From: Hornefia porci
GTDB lineage: Bacteria; Bacillota; Clostridia; Peptostreptococcales; Anaerovoracaceae
Length of the DNA stretch: 64,000 nucleotides
Assembly (NCBI RefSeq): GCF_001940235.1
Contig: NZ_MJIE01000001.1
Span: 1,054,001-1,118,000 of the forward strand
Direction of reading: 5' to 3'
Part shown: positions 9,207 through 17,341 of the stretch, in pieces
Numbering within the stretch: position 1 is the first letter of the stretch
How the letters are laid out: the number at the start of each line of letters is the position of its first letter
Notes under the pieces: model-generated
What the model saw: the letters and a program-made list of their open reading frames with translations, nothing else
The model's database searches: none
What the model was told of the DNA's origin: nothing
Translations under genes and position numbers: made by a program

Positions 9207-10976
9207 CTACTTTACCTTCTTGTATACGATACCGGAATATGCTCCGTATATCTTCTTACCGCTGACTGTGCGGTATGCGCGAACCTTGTAATAATATGTC
9301 TTTCCTTTCTTAAGCTTCTGGTTGGTGTATTTCACGGAAGATGATTTCTTCAGGGTCGCAACGGTTTTATACTTTCCGGTTTTACCGGTGGCGCGAACGA
9401 CCTGATAACCGCCGGCTTTAGACACCTTTTTCCAGCTCACGGTAATCTTCCTGCTTCCCGCTCTGGCTTTCAATGAACCCGGCGCCGGCGGCACGACCTT
9501 CACCTTGAGTGTCGACGAATTGCCCGTCACCGAACCGTCCATCAGCTCCGCGCGAATCCGGAAGTAATAGGTTTTCCCTGTTTTCAGACTTCCGACGGCC
9601 GCCGATGTGGCGCTGTTCTTTGCGGTCTTCACCTTCCTGTAAGTTTTTTTGTCTGTGCTCTGGTAAATGACATAGGATTTGACATTCTCCCGCGGCGACC
9701 AGGACAGCGTGACCGACTCGGTCGTCTTCGGCGCGGATTTCAGACCGGTCACTGCCGAAGTGCTCTTGCCGCTGCCGATGGCCATGATGTCGCCGGCGTC
9801 ATTTTTGTAGTACAAATTCCCGTCCGCGTCGCTCACAACCGGCGAAATGCAATACTGCTGCAGGGGCGGTATAAAGGTCTCGCCCTGAGCCGAGACACTC
9901 AGGTCGTCAGTCAGTTCTATGTAATAGATTCCGCCCGGCGGCCGGTTGTAGGTGGAGTAGATGCAGATCTTTCCGCTGTTTCCTGTGGAGATCAGCATTT
10001 CACCCTGTACGTTTGCGGGAGCCTTCACTGTTTTCACAATCTCCATCTTATCCTTGTCAATCGCGTAGATGTTCCCGCCGTTGCTGCCTATGTAGAGGTT
10101 ATCACCGCTGATAAGCGGCGTATTGACGGAGGGAGCTATTTTGACCTTTCCGGTTTCTGTCAGACTCGTTCCTGAAACCTTATACTTTGTCAGATAGCCG
10201 ACCCCTGTGCTGTCCCAAGACATGGATGTGGCAGTCTTGGAGGCAACATAGACACTGCTGCCGTCAGACGCCGGGGTGGAACGGATGGTCATGCCCTCTC
10301 CGGCATTCAGGACCCTGGTGACAGTTGTTCCTGTCTTCGACGCGATGTAGAGGTTCCCGCCATCGCTTCCGAAGACCACAGAATCGCCCACCTCGCAGGC
10401 TCCGTCCCAGTAGTACCCTTCTTTGTCATACTGTCCCTGCTCCCAGGCGAGGGAAAGGTCTGAAAGCTTCAGTGCGAAGTACGTTCCGCCCTCGGTACTG
10501 TCGTTCCAGGTTCCGCCGTAGATCCGGTCTCCGATGATCTTCAGCGGTCCCTCGTTCTGTCCTTCAAATTTCTTGCTCTCTGCGAGCTTCTCAAGGTCGC
10601 TGCTGTACTTCACCACGCAGGAACCGTTCACAAAGACATATATGTTGTGGCTGCTGTCGATGGCGACCGGCGATGTACCAAAGCCCGCCGTACCGGGCAG
10701 CGTGCTTACGGCCAGCACCTTGCCGGTGTCTTTGTCCAGCTTGTACAGCTTCTTTCCCGCGACGAAGTATACATAATTTCCGTCCACTGCCGGCGGCGTC
10801 GGCGCGTTAGTGAAATCCATCGGCTTACCGGATGTAATGAAGCGCCATTTCAGATGGGTGTTCCAGGTTCCGACCGGCGTCTCAGCCGTTGTAACCGCCG
10901 CAAACGCACTGGCCGGCATCAGCATCGCGACTGCTATGACAAAGGTCAGAAGACCGATTGATATTTTTTTCTTCAT
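9207..10976 (-). CDS. Secreted PQQ-like beta-propeller protein with two FN3 domains
   Basis: A 589-residue exported protein. The signal peptide ends ASAFA (about residue 26). Repeated blades such as GNYVYFVAGKKLYKLDKDTG and GDNLYIGSNGGNIYAIDKD mark a PQQ-type beta-propeller (about 40-400). Two fibronectin-III domains follow, the second Lys-rich and similar to that of the downstream protein, so both may attach to the same wall component. No enzyme motif is seen. It is the first gene after the cobalamin riboswitch and its terminator; role in corrinoid capture or display is inferred from that control and its neighbour. The start has a GAGGAG site. Confidence 0.85.
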   Translation of the reverse strand: MKKKISIGLLTFVIAVAMLMPASAFAAVTTAETPVGTWNTHLKWRFITSGKPMDFTNAPTPPAVDGNYVYFVAGKKLYKLDKDTGKVLAVSTLPGTAGFGTSPVAIDSSHNIYVFVNGSCVVKYSSDLEKLAESKKFEGQNEGPLKIIGDRIYGGTWNDSTEGGTYFALKLSDLSLAWEQGQYDKEGYYWDGACEVGDSVVFGSDGGNLYIASKTGTTVTRVLNAGEGMTIRSTPASDGSSVYVASKTATSMSWDSTGVGYLTKYKVSGTSLTETGKVKIAPSVNTPLISGDNLYIGSNGGNIYAIDKDKMEIVKTVKAPANVQGEMLISTGNSGKICIYSTYNRPPGGIYYIELTDDLSVSAQGETFIPPLQQYCISPVVSDADGNLYYKNDAGDIMAIGSGKSTSAVTGLKSAPKTTESVTLSWSPRENVKSYVIYQSTDKKTYRKVKTAKNSATSAAVGSLKTGKTYYFRIRAELMDGSVTGNSSTLKVKVVPPAPGSLKARAGSRKITVSWKKVSKAGGYQVVRATGKTGKYKTVATLKKSSSVKYTNQKLKKGKTYYYKVRAYRTVSGKKIYGAYSGIVYKKVK

Positions 10977-10994
10977 TTACTCACTCCTCACTGA

Positions 10995-11026
10995 GAAAAC
11001 AAAAGACCGCGGCTTTCGCCGCAGCC
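10995..11026 (-). terminator. riboswitch expression-platform terminator
   Basis: On the minus strand, CTGCGGC-GAAA-GCCGCGG is followed by TCTTTTGTTTTC. It sits between the cobalamin aptamer and the first gene, where a riboswitch-controlled terminator is expected. Confidence 0.8.
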
Positions 11027-11083
11027 CGTTTTCACTGCTGTGCATTCTGCGTCGGAGTATACCGCTCCCGCAGAATTCCTTTC

Positions 11084-11250
11084 ATGCAGGTTTCCTGGCT
11101 CGTGTTCTTCATCCTGACCCCGTCTTCCCGGAAATACCAGTGACTGCCCGTGCGGGCGGGGGCCGGACTCCCACTTACAGTGGCGGTACCGCGCAGGTTT
11201 CTCACCTGCTTCCCTCTCAGCGCCGCGTTCCGCGCGGCGAACATGAACTG
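11084..11250 (-). promoter_or_regulatory. Cobalamin (B12) riboswitch
   Basis: Read on the minus strand, the conserved parts occur in order: GGAAGCAGGTGAGAAACCTGC, GCCACTGTAAGTGGGAGTCC, and the B12 box AGCCAGGAAACCTGC (11086-11100). This matches the cobalamin aptamer consensus. A terminator follows about 60 bases later, so corrinoid binding should switch off the two secreted-protein genes. The 5' limit is approximate. Confidence 0.92.
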
Positions 11251-11262
11251 ACTTCTTCCATT

Positions 11263-11291
11263 ATCGTACCCGTCTTCACAGAAAAAGTCAA
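11263..11291 (-). promoter_or_regulatory. promoter of the riboswitch transcript
   Basis: TTGACT (11286-11291) and TACGAT (11263-11268) lie 17 bp apart on the minus strand, just upstream of the aptamer and after the fumC stop codon. Confidence 0.5.
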
Positions 11292-11302
11292 ATACTTTCA
11301 TG

Positions 11303-12670
11303 TCACACCATCTTCGACGGGTCAACCCAGGCGTCGAAATCCTCCTCAGACACCAGCCCCAGCTTGAGGGCCGCTTCCTTCAGCGTCGTTCCTTCCTTAT
11401 GCGCCAGTTTGGCGATCTTCGCCGCGTTTTCATATCCGATATGCGGGTTCAGCGCGGTGACCAACATCAGCGATTTCCGCAGATTTTCATCTATTCGCTC
11501 CCTGTTCGGGCGAATCCCCTCCGCACAGTTTCTGCGGAAGGAGTCGCAGGCGTCCGCCAGCAGGTTCACCGACTCCAGGAAATCGTAAATCATCACCGGC
11601 ATGAACACATTCAGCTGAAAGTTCCCCTGCGACGCCGCCAGCCCGATGGTCGTGTCGTGACCCATGACCTGAACGCAGACCATGGTCATCGCTTCACACT
11701 GCGTGGGGTTGACCTTTCCGGGCATGATGGAGCTGCCGGGCTCGTTCTCCGGAATCGTGAGTTCGCCGATTCCGCATCGCGGGCCTGATGCCAGCCACCG
11801 GACGTCGTTGGCGATTTTCATGAGATCCGCGGCCAGCGCTTTCACGGCTCCGTGAACAAAGACCAGTCCGTCCTTACTTGTCAGAGAGTGAAATTTGTTT
11901 TCTGCGGTAACAAAATCCCTGCCCGTGATCCGGCTGACGGCGGCAGCCGACTCCTTTCCAAAATCTTTGTGGGCGTTCAGACCCGTTCCGACTGCCGTGC
12001 CGCCCAGCGCAAGCTCCCGCAGATAGCGCAGAGAGTCCCGCAGCATGGCGGCGTCGTGCTCAAGCATAGACCTCCACCCGCTGATCTCCTGACCCAGCGT
12101 CAGCGGAGTGGCGTCCTGCAGATGCGTCCGCCCCGTCTTGACGATGTCCATGTACTCCGTTTCCAGTCGCCGGAAGGTCTGCGTCAGGCACTCCACTGCG
12201 GGAAGCAGACGGTCCTCTGCGGCGCAGAGCGCCGCGATATGCATCGCGGTCGGGAAGGTGTCGTTAGAGCTCTGAGACTTGTTGACATGGTCGTTGGGAT
12301 GAAGGAGCTTTTTCCCGGCGATTTCATTTCCGCGATTGGCGATGACTTCGTTTACATTCATGTTCGACTGCGTTCCGCTTCCTGTCTGAAAAATCACCAG
12401 CGGAAAATTCCCCTCCAGTTTTCCATCTGTAATCTCATCGCATACACGGCCGATTAACTCCGCACGCTCCGCGTCAAGCATTCCGAGCTTTTCGTTAGCC
12501 TGCGCCGCCGCCTTTTTCAGCACCGCGAATGCGCGGATCACCTCCGGCGGCATCCGGTGCGTCCCGATTTTGAAATTCTCAAAGCTTCGCTCCGTCTGAG
12601 CGCCCCAGTATCTGTCCGCGGGGACTTTTACCTCGCCCATCGTATCGTGCTCGATTCTGTACCGTTCCAT
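11303..12670 (-). CDS. fumC: Class II fumarate hydratase
   Basis: A 455-residue fumarase of the aspartase/fumarase superfamily, interconverting fumarate and malate in the cytoplasm. The superfamily signature [16 protein letters not shown] is intact, [11 protein letters not shown] and [12 protein letters not shown] match the other active-site regions, and length is usual for FumC, an oxygen-stable enzyme without an iron-sulfur cluster. The start is preceded by GGAGGGAG. It lies in the same direction as maeA and argH, which supply and use its substrates. An aspartase identity is less likely because maeA is the neighbour, but cannot be excluded by eye. Confidence 0.93.
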   Translation of the reverse strand: MERYRIEHDTMGEVKVPADRYWGAQTERSFENFKIGTHRMPPEVIRAFAVLKKAAAQANEKLGMLDAERAELIGRVCDEITDGKLEGNFPLVIFQTGSGTQSNMNVNEVIANRGNEIAGKKLLHPNDHVNKSQSSNDTFPTAMHIAALCAAEDRLLPAVECLTQTFRRLETEYMDIVKTGRTHLQDATPLTLGQEISGWRSMLEHDAAMLRDSLRYLRELALGGTAVGTGLNAHKDFGKESAAAVSRITGRDFVTAENKFHSLTSKDGLVFVHGAVKALAADLMKIANDVRWLASGPRCGIGELTIPENEPGSSIMPGKVNPTQCEAMTMVCVQVMGHDTTIGLAASQGNFQLNVFMPVMIYDFLESVNLLADACDSFRRNCAEGIRPNRERIDENLRKSLMLVTALNPHIGYENAAKIAKLAHKEGTTLKEAALKLGLVSEEDFDAWVDPSKMV

Positions 12671-12692
12671 TCGTCTCCCTCCTCATTTGTGT

Positions 12693-12828
12693 TCCGTGCT
12701 CCGACCTTCATCTTCGTGCTCCAGGCTTTCGTTCGGCTTTCATATCATGCTCCGAGCGGCACTGCGTATGCCTTATGCGGATTCCTTCGTGCTCCGGCCT
12801 GCCGCCCGGTTTTCGCATCATGCTCCGT
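12693..12828. repeat. GTGCTCCG repeats at the maeA stop codon
   Basis: The unit (A/G)T(C/G)(A/G)TGCTCCG recurs near 12695, 12713, 12744, 12785 and 12817; the last copy contains the maeA stop codon. The fumC-maeA gap (12671-12817) is mostly made of these imperfect copies. Confidence 0.55.
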
Positions 12829-13981
12829 ATTTTCCCCAGGCCTCTTTTACCGCTGCTGCCACGCGCTCCACCACAAGGGGGTTGAATCCGTCCGGGAGCA
12901 CGTAATCCGCTCTGAGTTCCTCCTCAGGAATTACGGCCGCGATCGCCCTCGCCGCGGCCTCCTTCATCTCCTCGGTAATCTTTGTCGCCCGGCAGTCAAG
13001 CGCGCCGCGGAAGATCCCCGGAAAGGCGATGACATTATTGACCTGGTTCGCGAAATCTGAGCGTCCGGTTCCCACAACCGCCGCACCGGCTTCTCTGGCC
13101 AGTTCAGGCATAATCTCCGGGACCGGATTGGCCATCGGGAACACGATGGGATCCTTCGCCATAGATCGGATCATATCCTGCGTCACGACGCCGGGTCTGG
13201 AAACGCCGATAAAGATATCCGCACCCTTCATCGCGTCCGCGAGAGAACCCGCCAGGTTGTCTTTGTTGGTCACCCTCGCCATGGCCTCCTGCTCCGGATT
13301 GTTATACGGCGCTCCCTCATAGATCGTCCCCCTGCTGCCGCAGAGAATGATATCGCCGAAGCCGAACCGCAGAAACATCTTTGCGATGGAAATTCCCGCC
13401 GCCCCGGCGCCGCTGAAAGCGATCCGCAGCTCTCCCGGTTTCTTTCCCGTGACCTTCAGCGCGTTCAGAATTGCAGCCGCGGTGATGATGGCAGTACCGT
13501 GCTGGTCATCATGAAATACCGGAATATCACATTTCTCAATAAGCCTGCGCTCAATCTCAAAACAGCGCGGAGCACCGATATCCTCCAGGTTGATACCGCC
13601 GAAGCTTTTGGAAATGTGGAACACCGTATCCACAATCACATCCGGATCCTTACTGTTCACGCAGATCGGCACCGCGTCGATATTCGCGAAGGTCTTGAAC
13701 AGCGCGCACTTTCCCTCCATGACCGGCATTCCGGCCGACGGTCCGATGTCTCCGAGCCCGAGGACCGCGCTGCCATCTGTAATCACAGCCACGGTATTGC
13801 CCTTTCCCGTGTAGGTATAGGCCAGCGATTCGTCCTTACTTATCTCCAGGCAGGGCGCGGCTACGCCCGGCGTATAAGCGACCGACAGCTCATCCCGATT
13901 TGTTATCGGAGCTTTGCTTTCGACGGAAAGTTTCCCTCTCCATTCCGCATGCTTCTTCAGCGCAATTTCATTATAGTCCAT
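12818..13981 (-). CDS. NAD(P)-dependent malic enzyme
   Basis: A 387-residue malic enzyme, decarboxylating malate to pyruvate. The short bacterial form is recognised from AYTPGVAAPCLEI, the substrate/metal region around DDQHGTA, and the nucleotide fold FSGAGAAGISIAKM. The start at 13981 (MDYNEIALKKHAEW) has AAAGGGA upstream; a start at 14026 would begin inside the upstream terminator. There is no phosphotransacetylase domain. It follows argH and precedes fumC on the same strand, so malate made by FumC can be removed to pyruvate. Cofactor preference cannot be read reliably. Confidence 0.93.
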   Translation of the reverse strand: MDYNEIALKKHAEWRGKLSVESKAPITNRDELSVAYTPGVAAPCLEISKDESLAYTYTGKGNTVAVITDGSAVLGLGDIGPSAGMPVMEGKCALFKTFANIDAVPICVNSKDPDVIVDTVFHISKSFGGINLEDIGAPRCFEIERRLIEKCDIPVFHDDQHGTAIITAAAILNALKVTGKKPGELRIAFSGAGAAGISIAKMFLRFGFGDIILCGSRGTIYEGAPYNNPEQEAMARVTNKDNLAGSLADAMKGADIFIGVSRPGVVTQDMIRSMAKDPIVFPMANPVPEIMPELAREAGAAVVGTGRSDFANQVNNVIAFPGIFRGALDCRATKITEEMKEAAARAIAAVIPEEELRADYVLPDGFNPLVVERVAAAVKEAWGKYGA

Positions 13982-14000
13982 AGTATATTCCCTTTCGTCC

Positions 14001-14037
14001 AAAAAGAAAAGGGCTGCAGCCTTCACGACAGCCCTCT
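14001..14037 (-). terminator. terminator or attenuator after argH
   Basis: On the minus strand AGGGCTG pairs with CAGCCCT and is followed by TTTTCTTTTT. Only about 20 bp separate the T-run from the maeA start, with no clear promoter between, so it may act as a leaky attenuator. Confidence 0.7.
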
Positions 14038-14050
14038 GTTTCCATTATTT

Positions 14051-15433
14051 TCAGTCCTTCAATGTCTCAAGCCAGTTCTTCCCGACACGAATCTGGCGGC
14101 GAACCTCATCGGGAGCTGTCCCGCCGAAGGATTTTCTGGCGCTGACACACGCCGGAATGCTGATGTCGCCCAGCGCCTCCCGGCTCAGACGCGGATCGAT
14201 GGCCTGCAGAGATTCCTCGTCCAGTTCTTCCAGCTGACAGCCGCGTTCCTCGCACGCCTTGACCATGTGACCAACGATATTATGCGCCTCCCGGAACGGA
14301 ATTCCCTCCATCGCAAGATGCTCCGCGACATCAGTCGCATTCAGGAAGCCTTTTGACAGCTGTTTTTCAATCTGATCCATGCGGAATTCGGTTTTGTCCA
14401 ACATCTTCGCGAATATCCGGATGCACGCCTTCCAGGTGTCCACAGCGTCAAACAGCCCTTCCTTGTCCTCCTGGAAATCTTTGTTGTAGGCGAGAGGCGT
14501 TCCCTTGAGCACGGTGAGCATCTGCATCAGATCGCCGTATACTCTGCCGCTCTTGCCCCGGAGCAGCTCCGCCATATCCGGATTCTTCTTCTGCGGCATG
14601 ATGCTGGAGCCGGTGCAGAAGCTGTCGTCGATGGCGATATAGGAGAATTCCGAGGTATTCCACCATGCAAACTCCTCTGCCCAGCGGGAAATATGCGTCA
14701 TGGAAATCGACGCGTCGCTGAGAAATTCAATCGCGTAGTCCCTGTCGCTAACGGAATCCATCGCGTTCTCCGTCGGCGCACGGAATCCCAGAAGCTCCGC
14801 GGTTCTGGCACGGTCTGTGGGGAAGGTGGTGCCGGCGAGAGCGCATGCTCCCAGCGGGCAGAGATCCATTCTTTCATAGGTATCCGTCAGACGCTCGATA
14901 TCCCGACGGAACATCTGGAAATACGCCATAAACACGAATCCGACGGTGATGGGCTGAGCGTGCTGGATATGGGTAAATCCAACGGTAATCGCCTCCGCGT
15001 ACTGCTCCGCCTTGCGCAGGATGACCTCCTCCAGCTCGATGAGTTCTGCCACAATGGTGCGGATCTGCTCCTTCAGGTACAGCCGCCCGTCCACCTGACA
15101 CTGATCGTTGCGGCTGCGGGCAGTATGCAGTTTCTTGCCCACCTCGCCGATCTCCTCGATCAGGCGGCTTTCGATGCCCATATGAATATCCTCGTCCTCC
15201 ACAGTGAATACGATTTCACCGCTGCGGATCTTTTCCCGGATCTTTTCCAGGCCGTCTATAATCTGTCTGCTCTCCTCTTCCGTGACGATGCCCTGCGCCG
15301 CCAACATGGTCACATGCGCAATGCTCCCGTCGATATCTTCATTATACATTCTCTGGTCAAACCCGATGGAAGCGTTGAACTCCTTCACGATCTGATCCAT
15401 GTCCTTTTCAAATCTGCCTCCCCAAAGAGCCAT
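14051..15433 (-). CDS. argH: Argininosuccinate lyase
   Basis: A 460-residue argininosuccinate lyase, the last step of arginine synthesis, releasing fumarate. The superfamily signature is GSSIMPQKKNPDMAEL; HTARSRNDQ and GFTHIQHAQP are typical ArgH blocks, and length is usual. It begins MALWGGRFEKDMD, a normal ArgH start, with GCAGGAGG upstream and a TATAAT -10 at 15467-15472 on the minus strand. No argG is in the window. Its product fumarate is the substrate of FumC two genes on. Confidence 0.96.
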   Translation of the reverse strand: MALWGGRFEKDMDQIVKEFNASIGFDQRMYNEDIDGSIAHVTMLAAQGIVTEEESRQIIDGLEKIREKIRSGEIVFTVEDEDIHMGIESRLIEEIGEVGKKLHTARSRNDQCQVDGRLYLKEQIRTIVAELIELEEVILRKAEQYAEAITVGFTHIQHAQPITVGFVFMAYFQMFRRDIERLTDTYERMDLCPLGACALAGTTFPTDRARTAELLGFRAPTENAMDSVSDRDYAIEFLSDASISMTHISRWAEEFAWWNTSEFSYIAIDDSFCTGSSIMPQKKNPDMAELLRGKSGRVYGDLMQMLTVLKGTPLAYNKDFQEDKEGLFDAVDTWKACIRIFAKMLDKTEFRMDQIEKQLSKGFLNATDVAEHLAMEGIPFREAHNIVGHMVKACEERGCQLEELDEESLQAIDPRLSREALGDISIPACVSARKSFGGTAPDEVRRQIRVGKNWLETLKD

Positions 15434-15487
15434 ATATGTTTACCTCCTGCAATTAAATTCGTTTATATTATACAACAAAAGGGAATA

Positions 15488-16327
15488 TCATTCATCCTGT
15501 TTTTTGCTGTACTCCGCGATTTCACCGCATGTCGCGAACCAGACGTCCTTCTCTGACTGCATATGATCCAGCAGCTCCTCCAGAAGACCCGTCCTCCCCG
15601 GCGCGCCGATCATGGCCGGATCCAGCTGCAGCACATAGCAAAGTCCGTACTCAGCCGCCCCGTCGAATTCATCGATCCAGTTGTCCAGAACCCCCGTGTA
15701 ATTCGCAATGCGTCCCTGACCCGCAGGGAACGCCGGATGATAATTGAAGGCGAAATACGGCAGATCATAGTTGACCCAGTGAATAGGAATCTCCGTCATG
15801 GTTTCTCCGTCGCCGAGATCGATCTCACAGGGGCGGTCGTCACAGCTGAGATTGCTGGAATACGTGAGACCGAGCTCTTTTGCCGCCTGCAGCGTTTCCA
15901 GCGTCAGCTCTCCCTGAGGAGTCCGAAACCCCCGCGGCGTTACGCCGCAGATCTTTTTGACCGCTTCTATGCTCTTTTTCAGGGAACTCTTCTGCTCTTC
16001 CTTTGTGTACAAAGCCATATTCTCATCGCGGCTGCCCATGATGCCGATCTCATGTCCCCGCGCCGCAATGCTTCGCAGGGTATCTGCATAATGCTCCGCC
16101 GCCCATCCGGGCACAAAGGCTGTCGCGCGCAGCTTCCGCTGCTCCAGAATGTCCAGGATTCTGCCGATGCCCCGATTCATTCCATACTGGCCGAGGGACA
16201 GCGTCTTAGGCTTGTCCGCACAGTCCGGATCCAGGTCCAGCCAGAACAGCTCCGCATTCAGGTTTAACGTGACTGTCGCGGCACAGCGATTTCCCCGCGG
16301 CCATACCGGTCTTTCCAGTTCCATCAT
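15488..16327 (-). CDS. Catalytically degenerate polysaccharide-deacetylase/cyclic-imide-hydrolase-like protein
   Basis: A 279-residue paralogue of the upstream gene with the same fold and order (GxYGMNRGIGRILDIL, GHEIG, RTPQGE). Every metal-binding or catalytic motif visible in the partner is altered: FDVDGD is replaced by LNLNAE (N22, N24 for Asp), HHGYAH by IMGSRD (Met97 and Asp101 for His), and the late FMGHPQ by QLDPAM. It is therefore probably a pseudoenzyme, perhaps a structural or regulatory partner of the active copy. The frame is intact and its start overlaps the partner stop (ATGA), so it is kept under selection and translated with it. No signal peptide. Confidence 0.8.
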   Translation of the reverse strand: MMELERPVWPRGNRCAATVTLNLNAELFWLDLDPDCADKPKTLSLGQYGMNRGIGRILDILEQRKLRATAFVPGWAAEHYADTLRSIAARGHEIGIMGSRDENMALYTKEEQKSSLKKSIEAVKKICGVTPRGFRTPQGELTLETLQAAKELGLTYSSNLSCDDRPCEIDLGDGETMTEIPIHWVNYDLPYFAFNYHPAFPAGQGRIANYTGVLDNWIDEFDGAAEYGLCYVLQLDPAMIGAPGRTGLLEELLDHMQSEKDVWFATCGEIAEYSKKQDE

Positions 16328-17187
16328 TCTGCCTCCTTTCCGATCGGATACTGCCGGCGGTACCAGTCAGCGATTTCGCTTCCGGTCGCCACCCAGACAT
16401 CGTCTCTTGCCGTAATGTTCCGGAGCAGATGATCCAGAATCCGGATGCGGCCCGGTGATCCCAGAACCTGGGGATGCCCCATGAAGGAAATCGCGAGTCC
16501 GTAACGGTAATGTCCCTCGAATTCTCTGAGGAAATTGTCCTCTACGTTCCGGTAGCAGGAGATCCTGTCCTGTCCGCAGGGTTCTGCCGGATACATGTTA
16601 TAGGCCATTGCCACATAGTCGTCCAGCTCCCATTTGGTGGGAATTTCAATGAAGTCTGTCGGCTCTCCGTCGATAACGGTCCGATACGGCCGGTCGTCGC
16701 CCCGCATTGAGCTGGAATAGCGGAAGCCTCTCTCATACAGAAGCTTCGGCGTCTCGACCGCCCAGTCGCCGGAGGGCGTCCGGAAACCGGTGATTTCTTT
16801 GCCGATCAGCTTCCTGAAGATGTCCTGCGACTTTTCGATGATCTCAATCTGCTCCTCCGTGCTCCTTCCCGCGAATCGCTCGTGGGCGTATCCGTGGTGT
16901 CCGATCTCATGTCCCTGCGCGTCGATCCGCCGGATCAGATCGGGATATCTTTCCGCTGTGAGCCCCGGCACAAAGAATGTCGCGCGCACGCCGTATTCCT
17001 CTAGCTTCGCCATAATGCGGTCCACACACCGGTTCGGTCCGTACCGGCCCACGCTCAGCGACCGCAGGTACCTGTCGCCGTTGGGCAGGCCTTTGTTACC
17101 GTTTTCCCATGTCGTGTCCCCGTCCACGTCGAACGTGAACATGACCGCGCACCGTTTTCCGTCCGGCCACTTTATGCTGTTGTCCAT
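16324..17187 (-). CDS. Polysaccharide deacetylase family hydrolase (HpPgdA / PuuE / cyclic imide hydrolase-like)
   Basis: A 287-residue CE4-type protein of the cytosolic HpPgdA/PuuE-like branch. It carries FTFDVDGD (D20, D22), GHEIGHHGYAHE (H98, H102), RTPSGDW, and a late HP motif, all intact. It has no signal peptide, so a small intracellular substrate is likelier than peptidoglycan; relatives hydrolyse allantoin or cyclic imides. A hydantoin-racemase-like gene under the same sigma-54 control supports a cyclic amide substrate, by inference. It is the first gene after a -24/-12 promoter; AAAGGAG precedes the start. Confidence 0.85.
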   Translation of the reverse strand: MDNSIKWPDGKRCAVMFTFDVDGDTTWENGNKGLPNGDRYLRSLSVGRYGPNRCVDRIMAKLEEYGVRATFFVPGLTAERYPDLIRRIDAQGHEIGHHGYAHERFAGRSTEEQIEIIEKSQDIFRKLIGKEITGFRTPSGDWAVETPKLLYERGFRYSSSMRGDDRPYRTVIDGEPTDFIEIPTKWELDDYVAMAYNMYPAEPCGQDRISCYRNVEDNFLREFEGHYRYGLAISFMGHPQVLGSPGRIRILDHLLRNITARDDVWVATGSEIADWYRRQYPIGKEAE

Positions 17188-17238
17188 GTTTATGCTCCTT
17201 TATCATTTTTTATAGTCGCAATCTATAAATTAATATTC

Positions 17239-17253
17239 GCAAGGAGCATGCCA
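17239..17253 (-). promoter_or_regulatory. sigma-54 promoter of the deacetylase-like pair
   Basis: On the minus strand TGGCATGCTCCTTGC matches the -24/-12 consensus TGGCAC-N5-TTGC with exact GG/GC spacing. It lies about 52 bp before the start codon. Confidence 0.85.
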
Positions 17254-17322
17254 AAAAAAAAGACGACATTTCAACACTTACCAATACAGCAATATCGAAA
17301 AGTCGCCTTCGCCAATATCCAA

Positions 17323-17341
17323 TAGGTTAATTATTAACCCA
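17323..17341. promoter_or_regulatory. palindromic activator site upstream of the sigma-54 promoter
   Basis: TAGGTTAATTATTAACCCA is a near-perfect palindrome about 86 bp upstream of the -24/-12 promoter. It overlaps the stop codon of the activator gene. The same sequence, with one change, occurs 88 bp from the second sigma-54 promoter. Confidence 0.75.
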
